Below, in pieces: positions 34,657-43,032 of a DNA stretch of 64,000 nucleotides. The notes beneath the pieces were generated by a model, which saw only the letters and a list, made by a program, of their open reading frames with translations, was not told the origin of the DNA and did no database searches. Numbering within the stretch: the first letter of the stretch is position 1; each line of letters begins with the position of its first letter. The stretch is from positions 1-64,000 of the forward strand of contig NZ_FNQM01000016.1 in assembly GCF_900107585.1 (NCBI RefSeq), in the 5' to 3' direction. The DNA comes from Rubrimonas cliftonensis. Lineage in GTDB: Bacteria; Pseudomonadota; Alphaproteobacteria; Rhodobacterales; Rhodobacteraceae. Both the position numbers and the translations under genes were made by a program.

Positions 34657-36096
34657 ATGGTCCAGAAGATGCTCAAATTCGTCAGCCTTGACCGTGAGAC
34701 GCCAGAGAAGCGCGCCGCAGACGACAGGTCGCGCGACTTCGACGAAATCTACCGCGACTACGCCGCCGGGAAGGCTGCGGACCAGGCGGCGCGGTGCAGC
34801 CAGTGCGGCATTCCCTTTTGCCAGTCCCACTGCCCGCTGCACAACAACATTCCCGACTGGCTGAAGCTGACCGCCGAGGGGCGGCTGCGCGAGGCTTACG
34901 AGATTTCGCAGGCGACCAACACGTTTCCCGAGATATGCGGCCGCATCTGCCCGCAGGACCGGCTCTGCGAGGGCTCCTGCGTCATCGAGCAGTCCGGCCA
35001 CGGCACGGTGACGATCGGCGCCATCGAGAAGCACATCACCGACACCGCCTATGCGGAAGGGTGGTGGGAGCCGATCGACCCTGCGCAGGAGCTCCCCGAG
35101 AGCGTGGCGGTGATCGGCGCCGGCCCGGCCGGGCTTTCGGCGGTGGACGCGCTGCGGCGCAAGGGCTTCCAGGTGCATGTCTACGACCGGCACGACCGCG
35201 CCGGCGGCCTGCTTACCTACGGCATCCCCGGCTTCAAGCTGGAGAAGGACATCGTGATGCGCCGCATCGAGCAGTTGCGGGCGGGCGGCGTCTCGTTCCG
35301 GCTCGACTGCTCCATCGGCGAGGATCTCGCCTTCGAGGCGATCCGCGACAAGCACGAGGCAGTGCTGATCGCGACCGGCGTCTACAAGGCGCGCGACATC
35401 GGCGGGCCGGGGGCGGGGCTGAACGGCATCGCGCCGGCGCTCGACTACCTGATCGCGAGCAATCGCAAGAGCTTCGGCGACCGCGTGCCCGAATACGAGG
35501 ACGGCACGCTCAACGCCGAGGGCAAGGATGTGGTCGTCATCGGCGGCGGCGACACGGCGATGGACTGCGTGCGCACCGCCGTGCGGCAGGGCGCGAAGTC
35601 GGTGAAGTGCCTTTATCGCCGCGACCGCGCCAACATGCCGGGCAGCCAGCGCGAAGTGCAGAACGCCGAGGAGGAAGGCGTGGAGTTCGTGTGGCTCTCC
35701 GCGCCAAAGGCTTTCGTCGGCGAGAACCGGGTGAGCGGCGTCAGGGCGGTGCGGATGCGGCTCGGTCCGCCCGACGTGACCGGGCGGCAGTCGCCGGAGG
35801 AGATCCCCGGCTCGGAGGAGACGCTGCCCTGCGATCTGGCGATCAAGGCGCTCGGCTTCGAGCCCGAGGATCTCGTGCGGATGTGGGGCGTCGAGGGCCT
35901 GGAGGTGAGCCGCTGGGGCACCGTGAAGGCCGATTTCCGCACCAAGGAGACGTCGCTGCCGGGCGTGTATGCGGCGGGCGACATCGTGCGCGGGGCCTCG
36001 CTGGTGGTCTGGGCGATCCGCGACGGGCGCGAGGCGGCGGATGCCATCGCGCGCCGGCTGACGACGCAGTCCGCCGCCCGGGTGGCGGCGGAGTAG
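34657..36096 (+). CDS. gltD: glutamate synthase small subunit
   Basis: The protein has 479 residues. The beta subunit of NADPH-GOGAT carries FAD and oxidises NADPH, passing electrons to the large subunit. N-terminal cysteine clusters for iron-sulfur centres are visible: RCSQCGIPFCQSHCPLHNNI and ICGRICPQDRLCEGSC. FAD- and NADPH-binding motifs are VAVIGAGPAGLSAVDALRRK and VVIGGGDTAMDCVRTAVRQG. YAAGDIVRGASLVVWAI is the conserved C-terminal flavin motif. GGGGAGG precedes the ATG. An intrinsic terminator follows, and gltB lies downstream after a GFA gene. Confidence 0.95.
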   Translation: MVQKMLKFVSLDRETPEKRAADDRSRDFDEIYRDYAAGKAADQAARCSQCGIPFCQSHCPLHNNIPDWLKLTAEGRLREAYEISQATNTFPEICGRICPQDRLCEGSCVIEQSGHGTVTIGAIEKHITDTAYAEGWWEPIDPAQELPESVAVIGAGPAGLSAVDALRRKGFQVHVYDRHDRAGGLLTYGIPGFKLEKDIVMRRIEQLRAGGVSFRLDCSIGEDLAFEAIRDKHEAVLIATGVYKARDIGGPGAGLNGIAPALDYLIASNRKSFGDRVPEYEDGTLNAEGKDVVVIGGGDTAMDCVRTAVRQGAKSVKCLYRRDRANMPGSQREVQNAEEEGVEFVWLSAPKAFVGENRVSGVRAVRMRLGPPDVTGRQSPEEIPGSEETLPCDLAIKALGFEPEDLVRMWGVEGLEVSRWGTVKADFRTKETSLPGVYAAGDIVRGASLVVWAIRDGREAADAIARRLTTQSAARVAAE

Positions 36097-36105
36097 GCGA
36101 GCGAC

Positions 36106-36136
36106 AGCCCCGAAAACGCCCCGTTTCGGGGCTTTT
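36106..36136 (+). terminator. rho-independent terminator after gltD
   Basis: GCCCCGAAA (36107-36115) pairs with TTTCGGGGC (36124-36132) over 9 bp, with an 8-base loop and a following TTTT; an A-T pair extends the base. It starts 10 bases after the gltD stop. This is the best canonical intrinsic terminator I found in the window and would separate gltD from the GFA-gltB transcript. Confidence 0.8.
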
Positions 36137-36270
36137 CCGGGTGCCGAGCGCTGTAACTGTCGGGCAACACTCAGGCGGCGCGTTGAAGAAGCGTCAAGGC
36201 TTCGGGTCAACGTCGCTGACCTGAAGGTTGAACGAGACGTTTCCGGCGTTCCGGTCGAGAATGCTAGCAA

Positions 36271-36306
36271 TCCGTCAGCCGCGCGCTGCTTCGCGAGGCT
36301 GACGGA
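36271..36306 (+). promoter_or_regulatory. hairpin in the leader of the GFA-gltB unit
   Basis: TCCGTCAGCC and GGCTGACGGA form a perfect 10-bp stem; the 16-base interior adds CGCG/CGCG after one mismatch. It ends 21 bases before the GFA gene start and follows a GCTAGC at 36263-36268 that could be a -10 element. It may be an attenuator or protein-binding site. Confidence 0.45.
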
Positions 36307-36327
36307 TCAGGAGCGCGGGAGGGCGCG

Positions 36328-36774
36328 ATGGCGGCGAACGAGGTGGCAGAGGGCGCGACGCAGGGCGGCTGCCTGTGCGGCGCGGTGCGCTACACGCTGG
36401 AGAAGCCGGCTCATCACGTCTCGCTCTGCCATTGCGGCATGTGCCGGCGCCAGACGGGCGGCCCGGTGATGGCGCTGCACGGCGTCGGCGCGGTCGCCGT
36501 GAGCGACGCCGAGGGCATGCTGCGCTGGTATGGCAGCAGCGACTGGGGCGAGCGCGGCTTCTGCTCGCGCTGCGGCTCCAACCTCATGTGGCGCATGAAG
36601 GAGACGGGCGAGACGCTTCCCGCGGCGGGCTCACTCGACAGCGCCGCTGGACTTGTGATCGCGAGCCACGTCTTCGTGGACGACAAGCCGGGTTTCTACG
36701 AATTCGCCGACGATACGCCGCGACTGACCAGCGCCGAGGCGGAAGCGATGTTCACCGGCGCGCAGCAGGGCTGA
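36328..36774 (+). CDS. GFA-domain (Gfa-like) zinc protein
   Basis: The protein has 148 residues. The GFA (glutathione-dependent formaldehyde-activating) fold binds zinc through paired cysteines, seen here as GGCLCGAVRYTLE, LCHCGMCRRQTGGPV and GFCSRCGSNLMWRM. VIASHVFVDDKPGFYEFADD is the conserved C-terminal half. Members catalyse or assist glutathione adducts, but most are uncharacterised and activity cannot be inferred. It lies between gltD and gltB; 65 bases separate its stop from the gltB start. Confidence 0.88.
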   Translation: MAANEVAEGATQGGCLCGAVRYTLEKPAHHVSLCHCGMCRRQTGGPVMALHGVGAVAVSDAEGMLRWYGSSDWGERGFCSRCGSNLMWRMKETGETLPAAGSLDSAAGLVIASHVFVDDKPGFYEFADDTPRLTSAEAEAMFTGAQQG

Positions 36775-36839
36775 CGCGCCGCGAGAAGTTGGACTGCGGC
36801 GCCCGCGCATTCTGCGGCGCCGACCGAAGGAGAGACGCC

Positions 36840-39800
36840 ATGACCGATTTCGAGAACCGCAGCACCTCTCCCGTTCCGGCCGAAAAGCACGGCGCGGACA
36901 AGCACGGCGCCGACTGGGGCGCCGATTACGAGGCGACGGCCGCGCGGCTCAACGATACCGGCATGTACCGCACCGAATACGAGCACGCCTCCTGCGGCGT
37001 CGGCTTCGTGGTGGCGGTGGACGGAACGCCCCGGCGGCAGGTGGTGGAGCACGGGATCAACGCGCTGAAGGCGATCTGGCATCGCGGCGCGGTGGACGCG
37101 GACGGCAAGACTGGCGACGGCGCCGGCATCCATGTGCAGATCCCGGTCGGCTTCTTCCAGGACCAGATCCGCCGCACGGGCCACGAGCCGGGCGAAGAGA
37201 CCGTCGCGGTGGGAATGATCTTCCTGCCCCGCGCCGACCTCGGCGCGCAGGAGACCTGCCGCACCATCGTCGAAACCGAGGTGCTGCGGCTGGGCTACTA
37301 CATCTACGGCTGGCGGCAGGCGCCGGTGAATGTCGCCGTGCTCGGCGAGAAGGCCAACACGACGCGGCCGGAGATCGAGCAGATCCTGATAGGCAACAGC
37401 AAGGACGTCGACGAGGAGACCTTCGAGCGCGAGCTTTACGTCATCCGCCGCCGCATCGAAAAGGCTGTGGCGGCGGCGCAGGTCTCGGGCTTCTACGTCT
37501 GCTCGCTGTCCTGCCGCTCGATCATCTACAAGGGCATGATGCTCGCCGAGCAGGTGGCGGAGTTCTACCCCGACCTGCAGGACGCGCGCTTCGTCAGCGC
37601 CTTCGCGATCTACCACCAGCGCTACAGCACCAACACCTTCCCGCAGTGGTGGCTGGCGCAGCCCTTCCGCATGCTCGCCCACAACGGCGAGATCAACACG
37701 CTCAAGGGCAACCTGAACTGGATGAAGAGCCACGAGATCCGCATGGCGTCCTCGTCCTTCGGGGAGCTGGCCGAGGAGATCAAGCCGATCGTCGGGCAGG
37801 GCTCCAGCGACAGCGCCGCGCTCGACGCGGTGTTCGAGGTGATGGTGCGCGCCGGGCGCAACGCGCCGATGGCCAAGACCATGCTGATCCCCGAGGCGTG
37901 GAGCAACTCCGCGACCGTCATGCCCGAGGCGTGGCGCGCGATGTACGCCTATTCCAACGCCGTGATGGAGCCCTGGGACGGGCCGGCGGCGATCTGCGCC
38001 ACCGACGGGCGCTGGGTGATCGCCGGGCTCGACCGCAACGGCCTGCGCCCGCTGCGCTATGTCGTGACCGGCGACGGGCTGGTGATCGCCGGCAGCGAGA
38101 TCGGCATGGTCCCGGTGGACGAGGCCGGCGTGATCGAGAAGGGCCGCCTCGGCCCGGGCCAGATGCTCGGCGTCGACATGGAGCGCGGCCTGCTGCTGCA
38201 TGATTTCGAGCTTAAGAACGAACTCGCCAAGTCGCAGCCCTTCGACGAGTGGACCGAGAAGGTCACCGACATCGAGGCGCAGCTCAAGGATCTGCGCGAA
38301 CCGGCGCTGTTCCAGCCGGAGGAGCTGCGCCGCCGCCAGATCGCCGCCGGCTACTCCATCGAGGAGCTGGAGACGATCCTGCATCCTATGGCGGAGGACG
38401 CCAAGGAAGCCATCGGCTCGATGGGCGACGACACGCCCGTTGCGGTGCTGAGCGACCGCTACCGGCCGCTGAGCCATGTCTTCCGGCAGAACTTCAGCCA
38501 GGTGACGAATCCGCCGATCGACAGTCTGCGCGAAAGCCGGGTGATGAGCCTCAAGACCCGGTTCGGCAACCTCAAGAACGTGCTGGACCAGAACTCCAGC
38601 CAGACCGAGATCCTCACCATCGAGAGCCCGGTGGTCTCCAACGGCCAGTTCGACGCGATGACGGCGGCGACCGAGGACAGCCTGCGCTTGATCGACTGCA
38701 CCTTCCCCTCCGACGGCGAGCCCGATGCGCTGCGCCGCGGGCTGGAGCGGGTGCGGCGCGAAGCTGAGGAAGCCGTGCGCGCCGGCGTCGGGCATCTGGT
38801 GCTGACCGACGAGCGGGTGGGGCCGGAGAAGGTCGGCATGCCGATGATTCTAGCGACCTCCGCCGTGCACACCTGGCTGACGCGGCAGGGGCTGCGGACG
38901 TTCTGCTCGCTCAACGTGCGCTCGGCGGAGTGCATCGACCCGCATTACTTCGCAGTGCTGGTGGGCTGCGGCGCCACCACGGTCAACGCCTATCTCGCGC
39001 AGGAGAGCATCCGCGCCCGCGTCGAGAAGGGGCTGCTCGACGGCACGGTGGAGCAGGCGGTGGAGAAGTTCCGCGAGGCGGTCAACCAGGGCCTGCTCAA
39101 GATCATGTCGAAGATGGGGATCTCGGTGGTCTCCAGCTATCGCGGCGGCATGAACTTCGAGGCGGTGGGGCTGAGCCGCGCCGTGGTGGCGGAGTATTTC
39201 CCCGGCATGATCTCCCGCATCTCGGGCATCGGGCTGGCGGGGCTGCAGCGCAAGGCGATCGAGGTCCACGCCAAGGCGTTCCGCGAGGGCGTCGAGGCGC
39301 TGCCCATCGGCGGCATCTACAAGTATCGCCGCTCGGGCGAGACCCATGCGTGGCAGGCCAACCCGATCCACACCCTGCAGCGCGCCTGCGACACCGGCGA
39401 CCATGCGGTGTTCCGGCAGTATTCCGAGGCGATGCGCGCGCTGCCGCCGATCCACCTGCGCGACCTGCTCGACTTCAAGGCGAAGGGCGAGGCGGTGGCG
39501 ATCGACGAGGTCGAGAGCATCACCTCGATCCGCAAGCGCTTCGTGACGCCGGGCATGAGCCTCGGCGCGCTCTCGCCCGAGGCGCACAAGACGCTGAACG
39601 TCGCGATGAACCGGATCGGCGCGAAGTCGGACAGCGGCGAGGGCGGCGAGGACCCCAGGCACTTCCACCCCGAGCCGAACGGCGACAACCCGTCGGCCAA
39701 GATCAAGCAGGTCGCGTCGGGGCGCTTCGGCGTGACGGCCGAATACCTCAACAACTGCCGCGAGCTGGAGATCAAGGTCGCCCAAGGAGCCAAGCCCGGC

Positions 39801-41435
39801 GAGGGCGGGCAGCTGCCCGGCTTCAAGGTGACGGAGATGATCGCGAAGCTGCGCCACTCCACGCCCGGGGTGACGCTGATCTCGCCGCCGCCGCACCACG
39901 ACATCTATTCCATCGAGGACCTCGCGCAGCTCATCTACGACCTCAAGCAGATCAACCCCGACGCCAAGGTGTGCGTGAAGCTGGTGTCGAGCTCCGGCGT
40001 CGGCACCATCGCGGCGGGGGTGGCGAAGGCGAAGGCGGACGTCATCCTGATCGCCGGCCACAACGGCGGCACGGGCGCCAGCCCGCAGACCTCCATCAAG
40101 TACGCCGGGCTCCCCTGGGAGATGGGGCTGACCGAGGCGCATCAGGTGCTCACCCTCAACAAGCTGCGCGAGCGGGTGACGCTGCGCACCGATGGTGGGC
40201 TGCGGACGGGCCGGGACATCGTCATCGCGGCGATGATGGGGGCGGAGGAGTACGGCATCGGCACCGCGGCGCTGGTGGCGATGGGCTGCATCATGGTGCG
40301 CCAGTGCCAGAGCAACACCTGCCCCGTCGGCGTCTGCACGCAGGACCCCGCCTTGCGCGAAAAATTCACCGGCAACGCCGACAAGGTGGTGAACCTCTTC
40401 ACCTTCATCGCGCAGGAGGTGCGGGACATCCTCGCCTCCATCGGCGCGCGGAGCCTTGAGGAGATCATCGGCCGGGCCGACCTGCTGGCGCAGGTGTCGC
40501 GCGGCGCGGCGCATCTCGACGACCTCGACCTCAACCCGATGCTGGTGCGGGTGGACGAGGGCGCGACGGCGAGCTACCCGCTCAACAAGCCCCGCGTGCA
40601 GGTGCCCGACACGCTCGACGCCCGCATCGTCGCCGACGCGCAGCCCTTCCTCGTGGACCGCGAGAAGATGCAGCTGAGCTACACGGTGCGCAACACAGAC
40701 CGCACCATCGGCACGCGAGTGTCGTCCCACATCGTGCGGCGCTTCGGGATGCGGGAGAACGGGCTGCAGCCGGCGCACCTGACGGTGAACCTCGCCGGCT
40801 CGGCGGGGCAGTCGCTCGGGGCGTTCGGGGCGCCGGGGCTGAAGCTCGTCGTGCAGGGCGACGCGAACGACTATGTCGGCAAGGGGCTTTCGGGGGCGAC
40901 CATCGTGGTGCGGCCGCCGCTGAACTCTCCGCTCGTCCCGCATGAAAACACCATCATCGGCAATACGGTGCTGTATGGGGCGACCGCCGGCTCGCTGTTC
41001 GCGAGCGGGCAGGCGGGCGAGCGGTTCTGCGTGCGCAACTCCGGCGCCGACGTGGTGGTGGAGGGCTGCGGCTCGAACGGCTGCGAGTACATGACCGGCG
41101 GCGTCGCCGTGATCCTCGGCTCGGTGGGCGACAATTTCGGCGCCGGGATGACCGGCGGCATGGCCTTCATCTGGGACGAGAAGGGCGAGTTCGAGGAGCG
41201 CGTGAACCCCGAGAACGTGGTGTGGCAGGGCCTCGCCTCGGCGCACTGGGAGGGCGTGCTGAAGGCCCTCGTGGAGCGCCACGCGAAGGAGACCGCCAGC
41301 CCCCGCGCCAAGGAGCTGCTGCGCACCTGGGACGAGGCGCGCGGGCGCTTCGTGCAGGTGTGCCCGAAGGAGATGGTCGGGCGGCTGGCGGCGCCGTTGA
41401 GCGATGAGGGTAAGGCGGTGTTGGCCGGGGAGTGA
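36840..41435 (+). CDS. gltB: glutamate synthase large subunit
   Basis: The protein has 1531 residues. It converts glutamine and 2-oxoglutarate to two glutamates using electrons from GltD. The precursor keeps a 51-residue leader before the class II amidotransferase nucleophile C52 (EHASCGVGFVVAVDG), which should become the mature N-terminus. The FMN/synthase domain includes AGHNGGTGASPQTSIKYAGL. The 3Fe-4S cluster segment is GCIMVRQCQSNTCPVGVCTQ, and the C-terminal beta-helix contains GSNGCEYMTGGVAVILG. The ATG at 36840 has a strong AAGGAGAG upstream, which decides against longer starts that run back into the GFA gene. Confidence 0.97.
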   Translation: MTDFENRSTSPVPAEKHGADKHGADWGADYEATAARLNDTGMYRTEYEHASCGVGFVVAVDGTPRRQVVEHGINALKAIWHRGAVDADGKTGDGAGIHVQIPVGFFQDQIRRTGHEPGEETVAVGMIFLPRADLGAQETCRTIVETEVLRLGYYIYGWRQAPVNVAVLGEKANTTRPEIEQILIGNSKDVDEETFERELYVIRRRIEKAVAAAQVSGFYVCSLSCRSIIYKGMMLAEQVAEFYPDLQDARFVSAFAIYHQRYSTNTFPQWWLAQPFRMLAHNGEINTLKGNLNWMKSHEIRMASSSFGELAEEIKPIVGQGSSDSAALDAVFEVMVRAGRNAPMAKTMLIPEAWSNSATVMPEAWRAMYAYSNAVMEPWDGPAAICATDGRWVIAGLDRNGLRPLRYVVTGDGLVIAGSEIGMVPVDEAGVIEKGRLGPGQMLGVDMERGLLLHDFELKNELAKSQPFDEWTEKVTDIEAQLKDLREPALFQPEELRRRQIAAGYSIEELETILHPMAEDAKEAIGSMGDDTPVAVLSDRYRPLSHVFRQNFSQVTNPPIDSLRESRVMSLKTRFGNLKNVLDQNSSQTEILTIESPVVSNGQFDAMTAATEDSLRLIDCTFPSDGEPDALRRGLERVRREAEEAVRAGVGHLVLTDERVGPEKVGMPMILATSAVHTWLTRQGLRTFCSLNVRSAECIDPHYFAVLVGCGATTVNAYLAQESIRARVEKGLLDGTVEQAVEKFREAVNQGLLKIMSKMGISVVSSYRGGMNFEAVGLSRAVVAEYFPGMISRISGIGLAGLQRKAIEVHAKAFREGVEALPIGGIYKYRRSGETHAWQANPIHTLQRACDTGDHAVFRQYSEAMRALPPIHLRDLLDFKAKGEAVAIDEVESITSIRKRFVTPGMSLGALSPEAHKTLNVAMNRIGAKSDSGEGGEDPRHFHPEPNGDNPSAKIKQVASGRFGVTAEYLNNCRELEIKVAQGAKPGEGGQLPGFKVTEMIAKLRHSTPGVTLISPPPHHDIYSIEDLAQLIYDLKQINPDAKVCVKLVSSSGVGTIAAGVAKAKADVILIAGHNGGTGASPQTSIKYAGLPWEMGLTEAHQVLTLNKLRERVTLRTDGGLRTGRDIVIAAMMGAEEYGIGTAALVAMGCIMVRQCQSNTCPVGVCTQDPALREKFTGNADKVVNLFTFIAQEVRDILASIGARSLEEIIGRADLLAQVSRGAAHLDDLDLNPMLVRVDEGATASYPLNKPRVQVPDTLDARIVADAQPFLVDREKMQLSYTVRNTDRTIGTRVSSHIVRRFGMRENGLQPAHLTVNLAGSAGQSLGAFGAPGLKLVVQGDANDYVGKGLSGATIVVRPPLNSPLVPHENTIIGNTVLYGATAGSLFASGQAGERFCVRNSGADVVVEGCGSNGCEYMTGGVAVILGSVGDNFGAGMTGGMAFIWDEKGEFEERVNPENVVWQGLASAHWEGVLKALVERHAKETASPRAKELLRTWDEARGRFVQVCPKEMVGRLAAPLSDEGKAVLAGE

Positions 41436-41443
41436 AGAAGAGA

Positions 41444-41466
41444 TGGAGGGGGTTAGAGCCCCTCCA
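41444..41466. terminator. hairpin after gltB
   Basis: TGGAGGGG pairs with CCCCTCCA over 8 bp around a 7-base loop, starting 9 bases after the gltB stop. No T run follows. A second inverted repeat, CAGCAC-N6-GTGCTG at 41474-41491, comes next. These mark the boundary where base composition drops into the AT-rich reverse transcriptase gene. Confidence 0.5.
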
Positions 41467-41494
41467 GTATCCACAGCACAGCGCAGTGCTGGCG

Positions 41495-41510
41495 CGAGTA
41501 TTTTAACTCG
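41495..41510 (-). other. small hairpin directly after the reverse transcriptase stop
   Basis: On the minus strand, CGAGT and ACTCG form a 5-bp stem with loop TAAAAT immediately after the TAA of the reverse transcriptase gene. It could be a weak terminator; no T run follows. Confidence 0.35.
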
Positions 41511-42998
41511 TTAAACCTTTTGTAGTATACTGTGAATAAGATTGTTCATCGATGAAGAATTGGCAAAGTAGCTGAGCTTATGATTTCTTGATATTGCTGG
41601 AAGGTGGCGGTGTCCGACAGCACTTGCCCACGCCAGCCAATCAGATCGTCCAGCTCCAAGATGGCTGTCGCGCATTTCAGTCAAGCCATACCGTGAATCC
41701 GGGATTTCTAGAATCTTTGCTTTGGAGATATATGAAGCATTTTTGTGGTTCATTGCTTGATCTATAATATTCGGGGCAGACGGGCTATCTAGCAAGTAAT
41801 CCTCGAGAATTTGTCCAATCCAAAATAGTTGATACTCCTGCGTTGATTGCAGGTCAAGCAGTTGTGAGCACAGATACTCGATGAATTCATCATCATCGAC
41901 GTGCCTGCAAAAGCTCCAAATATTTTTTGCCAAGTGGGGATATCGCGTCGCAATGGTCGGAAGATGCGGCATCACCTCATTCGGATAATCTTTAAAAATG
42001 CTTAATATAAGCTCCGCGTCCTCTTCCTCAATATGGGACGCGCTCAACAACTCCCTCACAAAGCCAATTTCTTCGGGCGACAATTCCTCTTCCGAGTGCA
42101 TTTCTGTGATTTCCTCACCACCGTCATCTGTATAGGTGGTCATCAAAAAGCGCCGTTTTTTCAGGAGTTTAGCCTTTACCTCGCTGACATTGTTCTCCAT
42201 GTCAACGTGGCTTTGAGCCCCAAACTTTGTCTTTGTTGGGTTGACACTAAGCCCTTTATCGCCAAGAAGTTTTTGAATAGTATAGAAATCTTCCCATAGA
42301 TGGTCCTCGTTATCAGAAAATAGAACAAAGTCATCCATAAATCGTAATATTGCTGGAGATCTCAGTGATGAATATTGTTCAATGTAGCGCAAAAAATCAT
42401 TGCCAATCATTTTGGCCGGATAGATTCCTTGCGGAAGGCAATCAATCGATCGGCCAGAATTTGTTTCTCGTAGGAATTTTCCGAAGGCATGATAGTCCTG
42501 CTCATCCGCCCCAATTGTGGCCATCCAAGACACAAGATCGTGGTGGTAGATTGAATTAAAGAACGATGCTACATCAAAACTGAGATTGTGTTGATAGAGG
42601 CTGCGGTAATCCGATATTGCCCCCTTAAACCCTGAGTATGAATCCGTTGCACTTATTGGTTCACCGTTCTCGAATCGATAGCCAAAATGTTTCTTGTGAT
42701 CTTTAAATGGGGCGCGAAACTTGCTGCGGTTTCGGTATGACAAATCGTATAGAAATAGCTCGGCTACGGGATCTAATTTGACAGTGCGGCGGAGGTGATT
42801 GCCGACCTTTGCAGCATATGCCCTCGTCTGCGGTAGAAAGGTTCGATTTAGATTGCTGTTTGTGCTTATGCAATCGCCAATATAAGCGAAAATTTCAGCT
42901 GAACCAGTCTCTATGAGTATTTTGCCAGTCTTTAAGGGGAAGAGAGTCCGCATAAAGTCATTGTTGTAGAAATTTACTGTGCCAGACGTATTCACCAT
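41511..42998 (-). CDS. reverse transcriptase, candidate DRT/unknown-group defence gene
   Basis: The protein has 495 residues. RT motifs are in order: motif A LSFDVASFFNSIYHHDL (D142), motif B LPQG at 188-191, motif C RFMDDFVLF (D222, D223) and motif D/E GLSVNPTKTKF (249-259). Both catalytic aspartates of the xxDD box are present, so polymerase activity is likely. Residues about 300-495 are helical with no recognised domain, as in Abi/UG-type bacterial RTs that carry an alpha-repeat C-terminus. There is no maturase or endonuclease domain, and only 34 bases separate it from tldD, so no retron RNA lies upstream. The gene is AT-rich, with codons such as AAT, TTT and ATA unlike its neighbours, indicating recent acquisition. 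The ATG has GGAG upstream. The subgroup cannot be assigned by eye. Confidence 0.85.
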   Translation of the reverse strand: MVNTSGTVNFYNNDFMRTLFPLKTGKILIETGSAEIFAYIGDCISTNSNLNRTFLPQTRAYAAKVGNHLRRTVKLDPVAELFLYDLSYRNRSKFRAPFKDHKKHFGYRFENGEPISATDSYSGFKGAISDYRSLYQHNLSFDVASFFNSIYHHDLVSWMATIGADEQDYHAFGKFLRETNSGRSIDCLPQGIYPAKMIGNDFLRYIEQYSSLRSPAILRFMDDFVLFSDNEDHLWEDFYTIQKLLGDKGLSVNPTKTKFGAQSHVDMENNVSEVKAKLLKKRRFLMTTYTDDGGEEITEMHSEEELSPEEIGFVRELLSASHIEEEDAELILSIFKDYPNEVMPHLPTIATRYPHLAKNIWSFCRHVDDDEFIEYLCSQLLDLQSTQEYQLFWIGQILEDYLLDSPSAPNIIDQAMNHKNASYISKAKILEIPDSRYGLTEMRDSHLGAGRSDWLAWASAVGHRHLPAISRNHKLSYFANSSSMNNLIHSILQKV

Positions 42999-43017
42999 GA
43001 GCTATCTCCAGCGCGAC

Positions 43018-43032
43018 ACACTTTTAAAGTGT
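43018..43032. promoter_or_regulatory. palindrome between tldD stop and reverse transcriptase start
   Basis: ACACTTT and AAAGTGT form perfect 7-bp arms around one base, directly after the tldD TGA (on the minus strand) and 19 bases before the reverse transcriptase ATG. As RNA, a one-base loop is too tight for full pairing, so a DNA-binding site or an insertion-boundary feature is as likely as a hairpin. Confidence 0.45.

Noticed and set aside
38850-41474. 874-codon open frame antisense to gltB
   Set aside because: Mirror of a conserved gene; composition (His/Asp/Arg/Val-rich) is typical of antisense reading in GC-rich DNA.
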